A DNA stretch of 64,000 nt from Fasciola hepatica (lineage: Eukaryota; Platyhelminthes; Trematoda; Plagiorchiida; Fasciolidae), in contig CANUEZ040000113.1 in NCBI GenBank assembly GCA_948099385.1, positions 5,964,501 through 6,028,500 on the forward strand, written 5' to 3'. The notes under the pieces were generated by a model, which searched no databases, was not told the DNA's origin, and saw only the letters and a program-made list of their open reading frames with translations. Shown piece by piece: positions 12,331 through 23,400 of this stretch (positions are counted from its first letter, which is position 1; every line of letters begins with the position of its first letter). Both the position numbers and the translations under genes were made by a program.

Positions 12331-15300
12331 ACAGCGTTAAACAGTAGGGCAAGCCCTACTGACCACTGCCTTTCTCATCATGTTGCACGTTGAATTAAAA
12401 AGTATGAATATACAAGAAGGACAGGGAGTGGACCTACATGGGTGGGAAAAGAAAAGAATGCCCTAGTAGCCAACACACGGAATACACAGTCTAACTGTAC
12501 AAACGTACACCATCAAACATTCTGATTCGATAGAAAGTGACAACACGATCGCCACTGTTCGCGGTTCGCAGCCATATCCTTCAGTGTCTCCAGCCAACTG
12601 GTAGACGGATCTTTTGGACCCCAACCACGAAGACGTGAAGCACCTACTTTTCCTAAGTCTGCTGTACATTTTCTCATTCCTCGCTGCCACGTCATCTGTT
12701 GACCTCCACGTGGTCTCTTCCACTCCCTAGGAGAGGCGGAGAATAGGACACGGTACGGTAGACGTGTGTTTGCCATACGTAACACGTGTCCCAACCAACG
12801 AAGTCTACTAAGCTGGATACGCTGTGACAAAACGTTCTCTGAATTAGTACCCAATACTCGCTTTCTTACCTCATCGTTGCTTACTCGGCTATTCCACCCA
12901 ATCCTAGCGATACTACGTAAACATCGATGGTCGAAAACCTCAAGACGACGAATATCTTCTGCAAGCAGACTCCAAGTTTCGCAACCGTACAACAAAACTG
13001 AACGCACAGTGGCACAGTATACACGACCTTTCAACTTCAGTGAAATATCGGATCGGCGCCACAAGTGCTTCAGTCCAGCGTACGCCGCTCGAGCTTTGGA
13101 TATCCGCGTACTCACCTCTACTACTGTGCTCCCATCCGTCGTCACGCAGCTACCGAGGTAGGTGAAGTGGTCGACAACTGACAGCACCTCCCCATCGAGC
13201 ATCAAGCTTGGAATCGTTGACGTCCAGTCTTGCAACATCACCTTGCACTTTGAAGGTGCAAAGCGCATGCCGAATGAAGCTACAGCTCTTGCGAGATTAT
13301 CTAGTGCACGCTGAGCATGTTCCGTGGATTCGAACAAGCAGACAACGTCGTCTGCGTAATCTAAGTCACATAGCTTTCCACTATCTCCTAGTTCGACCCC
13401 TACATCCTGAAGATTTTGCAGCCCACTCTCCATTATTTCGTCCATGACGAAATTAAAAAGGAATGGAGACAAAGGGCATCCCTGACGAACACCACTGGTA
13501 GTTTCGTACCGACCGGATAGTTAGCCGTAAACCCTTACGCGGCCAGAAGTATGAGAATACAATGATCTCATTAGGTTCACGAACTTCTGGGGCATACCTT
13601 TTCGATTAAGAGTACTGAATAGCGATGTTCGATCAACTGAATCGAAGGCGCCTTTCAGGTCTAAGAAAAGCATTATTGTTGGTCGGCGGTGCGTGTGACG
13701 CGTTTCAAGAAGTCGGCGAAGAGTAAAAATCTGGTCGATGCATCCTCGACCTGAGCGGAATCCAGCCTGCTGTTCGCGGACATTCCTCTCGCGAGCCGGT
13801 GTAAGACGGTGCAGCAAAATCGAAGCTAATACTTTGGTGACTATCGGGATTAAGCTAATCCCACGATGATTACTGCAGTCATTGCGTATTCCCTTCTTGA
13901 AGATGGGAACAATCAATGACTCGCTCCATATTAACGGAATACGCTCCTCCTTCCAAATGTCACGGAGCAAGGCGGTTAGTGATTTTATCAATGCCTCACC
14001 ACCCAGTTTGAAAAGAACTGGGGGAAGTTCGTCGGGACCTGCCGCTTTCCCCCGCCTTAGTAATCGAATACATGACTCTACTTCTACTTCTGATGGGGGC
14101 TCAAGTGATACCACCCAAGGAGTCACAGTTGTTGACACGGGAGTAACTACACTAGCGTGCGGCCAGCTAAACTGCTCCTTGAAGTACTCGGCCCATCTGT
14201 CAAGCCTTTGCTGTTTGTTATGGATGGGTTCTCCATTCCTATTGCAAATCGCTTCACTGACCTGAGTTCGCCGTCCACTGGTGTCACGAATAAGTTTGAA
14301 CAGTCTTTGACTGTTACCTGAAGCAGCTGCCACTTCCATTTCTTCGGCTACATTGACCCACCAATTTTCGCGATCCTTCTTAAGGCTTCGCGTAACTTGT
14401 CTTTGCAGTTTTCTCCGCATCTTATTCATCTCTTTACGGTTCGAAAGCTGACGCTTTTGCTCCATTATACTCAGCGACTCTTGCGCGATCCAGTGTCTCT
14501 GATGGACAACGGATCCAGGACCACAGGCAAAACCTGCTGCAACGTGCATCGCCTGTTTGATATGAGACCAATGCTCATCTACATTACTGTTCTCCGTGGA
14601 TCCTAGCTCATGTGCTAACTTCTGCTCATAACGGGTGCAAACGTCTGGATCACACAAACGTTGCACGGCTAATCCGGTTTGCGGTTTGCGACGATGATCA
14701 TGGAGCTGGAGAGATAATCGCATTAAAACCAATGCATGGTCCGACTCTACGTACGTGGACCAGTAAGATCTACAGTTCTGAACAGAACTGCGCCATCGGT
14801 AGCTTACGGCGATATGGTCAATTTGACTAAAAGTACCTGTAGAGTTAGAGCGCCATGTCGCTGTGCGACGCGAGCTGTGTCGGAAATTGGTGCTAGACAA
14901 GAACAATCGATTGTCTGCGCAAAATTGGAGAAGCCTATCCCCGTTATCTGTGCGCTCAGCGGGTAAAGCACAACGCCCACCTAAACAGGCTTCTGACACA
15001 CTGAGTTTGCCGACTTGTGCATTGAAGTCACCAGCTAGCACTACAATGTCGGAACCTTTACTGCTGCGAACGAGAGTGGCGAGTTCATCATAGAACTCAT
15101 CTTTCTGCAAGTCTGAGCTGCAGTCCGTTGGGGCGTACGCCGAAATCACGAACAAATTGCGTTTAACACAACTATCCTTTCGAACGCCGACGGACCCTTG
15201 GAGTCTCACAGCACATAAACGACTGTTAACAGGGATCCAGTCTAATAGGGCAGCCTCAGCCTTGTCAGTCAAGACAATTCCTACACCACGTTGACCCACA

Positions 15301-16150
15301 GCTCTAGCTGCTTCGTCTCCTGAGGTGCGCAGAATATACCTCGATGAGATACCTGGAGCAGTTAGTTGAATCACACTGCTCGAATCCTGGATACGCGTTT
15401 CGCTTAAGCAGCAAACATCAATCTTCAGAGAGTTCATTGTGAGGGCTAGGCACGCCTGCTGACCGGCCTGCATGAGTGTACGCACGTTGAAGGAGCCGAG
15501 ATTCAGAGGCTGACGGGGCTTGAGAAAATGTGAGTTACCAGTCAGAGGATTATTCCCGACAGTATTTGACAATGAATCGTTGCGAGTATCGACCGTGTTA
15601 TCAATGGGAGCATTATGGGTGGATAGATGGGGCAAAGAGGGATGGTTAGGGACAGAAGACAAAGGTTGAATAACAGAGAGGGAACTCTGAGCAGTAGCAC
15701 ACTTATCACTACCCACCCCGCTCGATGCAATGGGCAGCGCGGTCCTGATTAGCCTGCGCGACGACCGATGCAGTATGGAATTCTTTGTAGTCGTGCAGTT
15801 CATGGGAGATGTTGGACGGGTACTGCTAGGGTGTCCAGCCACAAAGCAGGAGAACGATTAGGGTCCTCATCCAAAGCCTTTAGTTCTGACAAGAACCTAT
15901 CCGCAAGGCAGCGGGATGGCTTAGTGGAAGCCCATTTGCTTGGATCAATTATTCTTCCACTGGTTTTTCCGATTGAGTTGCCAGCTCAAATCAACCCCCA
16001 ACCTGGAGGACCAGGAGACTGGACTTCGTCTGACCTCTACCCATTGACCTGTCAGGTATGATTGCATCTCCGGCTTAAGGAAGCCATCCTGTATAGCTCT
16101 TTGGGTCATAGAGGCGCGCAAGCCATCACACCACGTCAAGGTGCAGTCTC
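12331..16150 (-). mobile_element. RTE-A LINE, nearly full-length
   Basis: Best preserved LINE in the window, in the same orientation as the host gene and inside its 9.9-kb intron. From 5' to 3' on the minus strand: a roughly 300-base leader (to about 15843), a single long frame with endonuclease, reverse transcriptase and RTE-type C-terminal domain, a short 3' UTR, and a GAT-type tail at 12308-12330. The leader sequence recurs in part at 20488-20545, 30720-30850 and (its later part) 33380-33540, and the 3' UTR at 16156-16290 and 39250-39330. Comparison with those copies set the approximate ends. No target-site duplication was identified. Confidence 0.85.
12513..15842 (-). pseudogene. RTE-A endonuclease-reverse transcriptase ORF with one stop
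   Basis: Mediates target-primed reverse transcription of a non-LTR retrotransposon. The frame from 15842 gives 773 codons, meets one TAA at 13521-13523, and continues in the same frame to 12513 (about 1,109 codons in all). Endonuclease motifs: GSFNVRTL near residue 115, LSETRIQD, LAGDFNAQVG near 270, DHIAVSYRW and SDHALV. Reverse transcriptase: GPDELPP, NHRGISLIP, AGFRSGRGC, LFLDLKGAFDSVD, then after the stop SGVRQGCPLSPFLF and the catalytic YADD at 13358-13347. C-terminal domain: GCETWSL, FDHRCLRSIARI, RWLGHVLRM, GGQQMTW. The stop replaces one codon just after VYG, where other copies are open, so a single substitution probably inactivated it. Confidence 0.9.
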
Positions 16151-16155
16151 GTCGT

Positions 16156-16290
16156 AGGTCCACTCCCTGCCCACTTTGTATATTCATTTTTGCTATTAAT
16201 ACGTGCAAAATGGTGAGAAAGGTAAAGGTCAGTGGGGCTGTCCTTGCTGTTCAACGCTGTATTATGATCATCATGATAATGATATAAACG
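16156..16290 (+). repeat. RTE-A 3' UTR and tail fragment
   Basis: Matches the 3' UTR of the RTE-A copy at 12331-16150 in opposite orientation: AGGTCCACTCCCTG, GGTGAGAAAGG, then GCTGTTCAACGCTGTA and a degenerate ATGATCATCATGAT tail. Only the last ~135 bases of the LINE are present, a severely 5'-truncated insertion abutting the 5' end of the neighbouring copy. Confidence 0.75.
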
Positions 16291-16469
16291 TCATGCAGAC
16301 AAGCTGATCATACTCAATTCTGCAGCAGTTCGTGGTGGACTGCACAAAAGTACGCATGATATGGAAGACGGAAATAAAAGAATTCATAAAAGTGGGTAAA
16401 ATCATCTATTGCACAGGCCGCTATGAGCAGCAATGGGCGGTGGTAGTGAATCAAGCGTGCATCACCACG

Positions 16470-16640
16470 AAGGTAAGAAATTCGAACCTCACCACAGCCG
16501 GTCACTTTGACAAGAGACAGCAATCGGCTGTCGTCCGACTTGTTACCAAGCCTGGCCTATTAGGACTTTGTGTAGTTTTGCATTACATGTCCCGGTCAAG
16601 TTGCCGGTACGGTGTACCACTTTTACATCACTAATACGAA
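16470..16640 (+). repeat. SINE2-like repeat, diverged copy
   Basis: Shares with the repeats at 33537-33787 and 37149-37335 the order CGGTCACTTTG / CTGTCGTCCG / TACCA-GCCTGGCCTAT-GGGA. ATTCGAACCTC near 16480 resembles a tRNA B box. Ends about 85 bases before the NOP56-like splice donor at 16726. Confidence 0.5.
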
Positions 16641-16725
16641 AGCATATGCCTAATAAGTGTATGACGACTATTAGGATCTCACCCATAAATGTACACTTCA
16701 CTGTAGACTGTCATGAAGACCTTAC

Positions 16726-17350
16726 CTCCATTGTTCGGAGAAGCTTTCCGGCGAACGATTTTAATTGACCTGCATCCTCAGCTGACAGGTCAGTGCCAAT
16801 TGAATCTCCAGCCAAACGCCTGATCGTATCCAGGATCGGTCGAAGTACATCAATTTGTTTCAGCTCATTGTTCAACGCTTCAGACAGCAAATCCACTCGT
16901 GCAGGGCAATGGGCGATCAAATGAATTAACTGCACATCGCTCAGAGGTGAGTGCCCCGCAACAGATGAGGAACGACAGACCTCGGGGAAGTGTGCAGCGT
17001 AACAAGTGCGTAATCGCGCTACAGAATGCGCTAAATCTGCGTCCAATTCATCGATCAAAGTGAGTGCACGCACCACAGCTGTGTCAGCTAAATGTTGCGA
17101 CAGATTTAATTGTGACCGCGCACGAGCCAGACCAACTACTAGTCGCGTCCTTGACTCAGCAACTCGACCAGGGATTTGCTCTTCCGCGCTCGTTTTAGAA
17201 AGCGGGGTTCGATTGTTCAGAGAGAGAGAAAACGCATTTCCCGGTTGAGTGATGAGTGATTTAATGAGTTTGCTGAAACTGTGTCGTATGACGCGTAGCA
17301 CCTCACGGATGCCGCCGTGCCAAACGCATTCGAATCCGAATCCACACGCC
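16726..17350 (-). CDS. NOP56: NOP56-like exon: end of NOP5NT plus NOSIC region
   Basis: Acceptor ttttcacctag precedes 17350 and donor GAG/GTAAGG follows 16726. The first base completes a Leu codon with the upstream exon. The next residues, ACGFGFEC...GGIREVLR, correspond to the family's LGY.C....I.EILRG stretch. LARARSQLNL, VVRALTLIDELDADL and CYAAHFPEV follow, matching the SRAK.KF..., ISLLDQLDKD and WYG.HFPEL blocks of the NOSIC coiled-coil region. The final part, SIGTDLSAED, matches the S-MG-DIS--D motif. The Trp and several charged residues usual in the family are replaced, so the protein is divergent. About 208 codons, open throughout. Confidence 0.85.
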
Positions 17351-18059
17351 CTAGGTGAAAAGTAGGAAAACAAAGACGATTGCTAGTGTGAAAGTGATTG
17401 AAATTGACATTTTTTTGTTAGCAGTTCACTTCAATCTTAGAAAAAGAAGCATTGAACGCTGGCAGTTGGTACGCCCAACCATGTGTGCACAAATCCGACA
17501 CATTCCGGAATAAAAAACGACTACTACTCGTTATCAAACCTGATCTACTGAGACTTCACGTTGATCTATTCTCTTCTAAGAGGCACGATTATGGTTATAC
17601 CTAATAATGCTGTGGACTCTCGAGGTAGCAGCAGTATACCTTGATCGTTGCATTCCTTTGCAAGAATAGGATTTTTTTAATATGCTGATATTTCGTACAC
17701 GTATCATGTGGAGCGATGAACTCTTTAAGAACGAATGAAACAACCACACTTTAGGGCATGAGCAATGCATGATCAAGTGCTGTGGTCAGCAGAGAAGTTG
17801 CACTTGAGTTTTTTCTCCGTCATCTTCACGGCTTTTCATGGTTTTTTTCTGTCTGTTCCTTATGCTTCTATTCGTTTTGGACTTAACTAGATGATGCAAC
17901 GAGGTAGCAATCAAAACCAAAGCGCAGAAGCGTGAGCTAAATGGTTGAAAGAACTGAACATAAACAAACTGGGCGCGAAAACAGCTGTGCCACGTCAGTC
18001 CGTGGGTAGGGGCATGGAAAGTCATTTCATACAGAACGCCGTAGAATCCGAGCGAACGA
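17351..18059. other. Intronic, no recognised feature
   Basis: Distal end of the 22.5-kb intron (39817-17351). Short frames only. Confidence 0.5.
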
Positions 18060-18320
18060 CAGAGGGAAGCCATCCTCTGCTCTGCAATATACTAACTGAA
18101 ATTCCGAACGGGATTACTGTCGATCATCACCAATTGAAAGCGGCTCGTAAAGCAAACGGAAACTTCAACTGGTACGAAAAGTCACCGGTAATTCTGTTCG
18201 GTATCAGAACTTCCCTGAAAATACCGTTTTTCCTCAAAAATACGACCCAGTCTTCAAAAGTTGCGCAAGGGCTTACTTTTTCAGCTATGGAAGTCAACAT
18301 CTATGCATGTAAAAAATTCT
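18060..18320 (+). pseudogene. Gypsy integrase fragment
   Basis: Open frame reads an IERFHRQLK-like segment (here VDHHQLKAA, near 18120) followed by WYEKSPVILFGIRTSLK (18165-18215) and, near 18310, a final ..CKKFF. This matches the W...LP.VLLGIRTS.K stretch that follows the last catalytic Glu in Gypsy-type integrases; that Glu block itself is degraded (LTEIPNGI). No other part of the element is contiguous. Confidence 0.65.
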
Positions 18321-18678
18321 TCTGAAGCATCGTCATATATCTCCAAATTCTGAATTTCTCGCGACTCCATTTCCTGTAGAACCACTAATCAGTCCCTCGT
18401 TCCCAGCAATAAAGCTTTTCTTAAATGAACATACACTATTTGTGTAGCGTGCTCGTGGTGCACTGGTAACACAACTGTGCTATGGATTGGTATTCCACTA
18501 TTTTTCTTTATTGTATGCTGGCCTACCCTGTGAGAAGTCCTGATTTGAGGGGAGGCATTTGTTTGGAGTTAACGGGACAGGTACCGTGTCTCCATTCGAA
18601 GTTGTCGGGCATTTCTGGCTGTCATAGAGGACGACATCTGAATAAGCTCCACTTGGTGATTCGGACCAGCTCGGGCGG

Positions 18679-18911
18679 GATCGGAGTGGCGCAATGGTAC
18701 CACACGCCTTCGAGACGAAATGACCCGAGTTCAAACCCTGAATGCAGCAGAGGATATGCGCTACTGCTGAGCTCTAACAAGAGCGGAACTCGAGTCTGGT
18801 GATTCCGAGTGCAGGTTGGTCGGATGACCTGAGGTTTGTGCGTGAAAGGTGGAGTCTAAAAGACAGTCAGCCAAACAAAGATTCATCAACACCACACACT
18901 ACTCGCAAGTA
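18679..18911 (+). repeat. tRNA-derived SINE (SINE1)
   Basis: Carries both internal RNA polymerase III promoter elements in tRNA-like spacing: A box TGGCGCAATGG at 18687-18697 and B box GTTCAAACC at 18729-18737, 31 bases apart. The body continues through GGTTGGTCGGATGACCTGAGG to a 3' end CACTACTCGCAAGTA near 18911. The last ~100 bases recur as the palindromic insertion at 28391-28563, which shows it is a dispersed repeat. The tail is not poly-A. Confidence 0.75.
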
Positions 18912-19384
18912 ACTGCGGGGTATATGTATTCTAATTGTTATCGCACTTTCTTTTCCGCTTTATGCACAAATGACAAGTTGATTAAAGCCTTATACTCAGG
19001 CGAAGTTCCTATTTTACGACTGCCACTGAACGCTTGTTGTTAACTTAGAACAATATAATTAATTCGTCAAATGGAGCAAATGCTTCAACTAGAACGATCT
19101 GATGCTGATTCTCACTCGTCAGACGTAACCAATCTCTGGATTCACTGGAATAAAACTCTCGACAATTGTTTGACGAACATAAAAGATCTGGATGTGGAAA
19201 ACTCGCAACTCTGACTTATCTGGTTTTGCCTTGTCTACAGACAAAACGCCGAATGTACGAACTTCGATTCTGTCAATGAAACGTTGATTAATTCTCACAT
19301 CCAATTCAAGAATGGGTTTTCGCTCGACACGTTTTCCCGACTGCTCGTCAAGAAAGTGATCAGACTCTTGACCAGTTCCTTTGA

Positions 19385-19660
19385 TGTTTAGAACCTCGCG
19401 CTGCTGATTGTAACTTCAAAGCAGTAACGAATGAAGTAAAACGTCGTTCTTTCATTCGTGGTATGCTGTCCAATGGAATTAGTCAAATACTATTGAGAAA
19501 CAAACAACTTAATCATAAAACAGCATACGATCTCGTCAAACAACTGGAACTAGCTCACACATCAGTCTCAGTTTATTCAACCATTAACCTCGCTCTTCTG
19601 TGCTCTGGCTTCAGTCGCTACCTTCCGGCATCGTCCAGTAAAGGGCAAAAAGAATAGAAG
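19385..19660 (+). pseudogene. Gypsy gag fragment
   Basis: Translation reads CNFKAVTNEVKRRSFIRGML and ISQILLRNKQL followed by a helix ..AYDLVKQLELAH, the C-terminal part of CsRn1/Gypsy-type gag (C.FKAV...I.G..S..IRQRLLE). The same sequence is duplicated at 26123-26398. Confidence 0.7.
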
Positions 19661-19689
19661 CATAGTGATAAAGATCCAAAAAGTCGAAG

Positions 19690-20270
19690 TACCAAGAGGA
19701 AATCAAGATGATAAGGAAAGAGTCCGAATACAACTACGCCACTGACCGCAACACCTAACCATATCACTCAATGTCTCCAACCATCTAGTAGGCAGATCAC
19801 GTGGACCCCAACCTGGAAGTCAAACAGGTCCTACTCGGCTAAGTTCACTGGTCAAGGTTTTCATACCTTTTTGCCATGTCATCGACTGATCACCTCGACC
19901 TACCTTCCAATCACCGCCTGCCTCAGAGAACAGCGTACGCTGAGGAAGTCTACTGGTGGGCATGCGTAACACATATCCCAACCACCTTAACCTGTTTAGA
20001 TTCAGCACTTGATCCAGAGACTGACCTCTGGCTCCCAACACCTTACGCCTAACCTCAGCATTACTGATATGGTGTTCCCACCATATTCGGGCAATGCTAC
20101 GGAGACATCGGTGCTCGAACACCGACAGTCCTCGCCTATCTTCTACCCTCAACGGCCATGTTTCTGAACCGTGTAAAAGAACGGACCTAACCACCGCAAT
20201 GTACACTCTACCCTTAACAACCGGATGTCACGCCGACGCCGCAGATGACGGAGGTTGACAAAAGCCAAAC
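19690..20270 (-). mobile_element. RTE-B LINE 3' fragment (duplicated)
   Basis: Minus-strand frame 20206-19820 reads HGSETWPL, FEHRCLRSIARIWW, RWLGYVLRM and MTWQKGMK, the RTE-type C-terminal domain. Identical in protein to 26944-26558. Lacks the reverse transcriptase because the duplication ends at 20270. Confidence 0.9.
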
Positions 20271-20289
20271 TAAAGAATACGATACCCTG

Positions 20290-20487
20290 TTGTTGAATTT
20301 ATGCAGAGGTGAAGACGATGTTTTTTAATCCACCGTATGTACTTCCTCTCAAAACTACTCAACACTTTGAGAGACTTTGCACAGACTTCAAAAGACCATC
20401 ACTACCATCCAGACATAACAAATTCCTTCTTAAAATCATTGACGAGCTTTCCCGTTTTCCATTCGCTCGTCACGACGAGACTGCATC
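20290..20487 (+). pseudogene. Gypsy integrase, N-terminal part of core
   Basis: Frame 20309-20491 reads TTQHFERLCTDFKRP....NKFLLKIIDELSRFPFA, matching the Gypsy integrase core start (F.RLS.DFKGP...N.Y.L...DE.SRFPFA), which includes the first catalytic Asp. It is cut at 20487 by the start of an RTE-type leader. The missing second half resumes at about 24615. Confidence 0.75.
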
Positions 20488-23400
20488 CTGACGTGGTGTG
20501 ATGGCTTGCGTGCCTCCATGACACAAACAGCTAAGGACGGCTTCTGTAAGCAGATGCGATGAAACACATTACGAGTTATTCCGTTCTCCGCGTTTCGCTA
20601 CTGAGTAAGATTTAAGTAGCCATACTTCGTATTCGGTTCACTCTTGTTCTACACTTATTGGTCATTTCTTCTGATCATTGCTCCGACCGATCGGCCATCT
20701 TGAACCTGATCACTTTTTAATTAGGACCACCAAATAACGATGTTTTTCGCTTCAGAACGCTGATGATTCAATTAGAATGTAGGTGAAACATCTGTTATCC
20801 TTTTTTTCTTGTTTATTACACCATGTGTCACTGATGTCATTATTCTATTAGTAAAAAAACCAGACTATTTACAAAGAATTTGACTGTCTTCCGACATTAT
20901 ATCGACCTCGAGTGCGACTTTTCGGATAATAAGCCAACGAGGATCGCGAAAAAATGATCTGCCGTCTAGAATTAGGCCTGACAGGTCAATGGGTAGAGGC
21001 CAGACGAAGTCCAGTCTCAAAACAAGTTGATGGGCAACATCTGGTTATAACCACTATACCCCTGAAGAGGACACTCCAGCAAATAAACACCGAGGGAAAC
21101 AGTTTAGCGGTCAAAAACCTCCACTCGATGGACGTAGGAGTGTGAGTACCTGGGGTTTCTCTCGATGGTGGAAGAAGTCATCACACTTCATTGGCAGCTA
21201 TCGCCCGCCTAAGCCGGGCAGCCCCCAGCCCAAAGGATGTTGCCCCGTCCACGTTCCGCTTGCTCGTTTGGATGCATGGGGCTGAGGACTGAATCCGAAA
21301 GGCAGATCGGTAGGAAAGCACCAGCAAAGACAAAACAAAACGCATGCAGTAATCAGGTCTCACGTGGCAGACCAGAATTTCCTTCACGGATTCTTCGGTC
21401 ACGTTCCCGTGCTGGGTTAGCGTCCCACTGCCTTGTGGGTGAGACTTTTGAGTCAAAGGCTCCGGTTAGGGTTCTCAAAGAAAAACCCCTACTGTTGTGT
21501 GGACAGCCGCGGAGTATGATGTGCCCAGAAAACTCCAGCAGTCCATCGGGAAACATTTCTCATCTCTCTGCTCTTCATCCTTCACGCTCTACTTGTAAAT
21601 GAATACGAGAAGCCACAATGAGTCGTGACCGTGAATTTGTAACTCTCGGTAAGGGCAAGGACTTGGAGGCAACAAAAATAAAGGATCGGTTCTTAGACCT
21701 AAACATTCTTTCTACTTAGCTGCTTTTAACGCCAGCATACTTTGCCAACAGGCAACGCGCTACCCCCAGCTAGAACTCTTGAAGCCCTTAAAACAGGTGT
21801 GTTGTCCCCGAAACACGCATACAAGACCCAAAAGCAGTCGTCTGAGTGCAGTTCGGTTGAATGGTTCCATGTTTGTCAATAACAACAGATTGAAACGTCG
21901 ACGCCTGATTGTCGTCTGTATATGCATCAAATGACTGTAGCACTCCTGAGGCTAAAGCCGAATTCTACCAAGATTCGTCTCAGCTGCTTCGCAACGTGCG
22001 ACGTACGGACATCGTGGTTGTTGCTTGTAATTTCAATACTCAAGTTAGAAGCCTAGACGAGACGGAGAGGAATATGGAAGGCCGATTTGACACTGCAGTC
22101 GATAGCACCGATAACGCGAACCGATTCATCTTACTATGTTCCGACCATAGACTACTCCTAGTAAGTATTAATTTCCAGCACAAAAGCGGTACCGACTAAC
22201 CTGGCGTCCTCCAGCGTCTTCACAACGTCGGACTCAGATCGACCAAATTGCTACCGGTTACCGATGGCGCGGATCAATTCAAGACCGTCGATCATTTTGG
22301 TCCACGTCTGTCGACACTGATCACGCTCTTGTTCGCGCGCGTTTCAGTCTACGTCTCGTCGGTGGCCGAAACAACGCCAAAGCCAACGGTCCACCGCAGC
22401 TGCTACTGGACGACAACCATCGATCAACTTTCTAAGCAAAATTATCCGCCAGGTTATCGATGCAGTCAAATACCGAGGGCCCAGAAGAGCGATGGACAGA
22501 GATCAAACAGGGCCTGTGTGAGACTGCTGATGTTTCCCAAGGTCCAACAACCAGACACACAATTGTACTGTAAGATGCTAGCAGATCGATTCCCCCGGAT
22601 TCCAAATACGATGAGGCATAGAGATGCCCTAAACGCCAACTGATTCGGAGCCTGAGAAATGACCGTGAGCAGTGGTGGATTGTGAAATGTAGGGAGACGG
22701 AAAAAGCTGCGCTGATTCGCAACAGCCGCAACCTTTCCCGTCAAATAAGACAAAACCGACCCACGAAAACCCGATGTTAACGAACTGATCAAAGAGGCGA
22801 AAGGCTCACTGACTCCGATTCATCAGCGTCTACTAATTTTCTGGGTGGAGCATTTAGAGAACCAGTTTAATTAGCCTTTATCCTCGACGGGTTTGCTCGA
22901 TAGCGCGATGGTTACAGCTCTAGTTGTAGATACAAACCCTGTCTGAAGCGGGCTATTTATGAGATAAGCTATCTTAAACGACATGAGCCTGTCGGATCGG
23001 ATGGACTGCCTTCGTCTATATTCAAAGGCGGCGGCTCAGCACTTTGACTGGAGTTGAAAAAACTCCTCGGTTTGATATGGTAGAACGAACAAGTTCCAGA
23101 GTTAGTGTGAATCGATCGCATCGATTTCTGAAAAAGCCGACAGGTCCTCTTGTGAAAACCAAAGGGAAATAAATCTGGTTAGCATCGCATGTAACTCGCC
23201 AAGTTGGTATTATTCTCCACGGCTTATCTAACACTCGCGAACAGTGCTCGCTTGAGAATCAAGCTGGGTTTAGACCTGATCGAGGTTGTGTTGACCACAT
23301 CTTCACTGTTTGATAAATGTCAGAACCTAGGCACACCTTCCGTTTTTCTTGATCTTAAAGCAGTCTTTGACTTAGTTGACCGCAGTTCCCTGGCGCTGCC

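Larger units (their letters stand above)
19051..20270. repeat. Direct duplication, copy 1 (partner 25789-27008)
   Basis: About 1,220 bases matching 25789-27008 at a constant offset of 6,738 with only scattered substitutions (for example an Asp/Gly change in a shadow frame near 19275). Contains a Gypsy gag fragment (19385-19660) and a minus-strand RTE-B 3' end (19690-20270). At 20270 the match stops abruptly and sequence switches to Gypsy integrase, while copy 2 continues into the rest of its RTE-B element. Copy 1 is therefore probably the derived one. Confidence 0.9.

Noticed and set aside
18687..18737. Functional tRNA gene at the A/B boxes
   Set aside because: I could not form an acceptor stem around the boxes, and the sequence continues into a dispersed SINE body repeated elsewhere.
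21237..21602. 121-codon frame repeated at 30133-30498, considered as a conserved gene
   Set aside because: Exact conservation is explained by the 976-bp inverted duplication; opposite-strand frames are equally conserved and no domain is seen.
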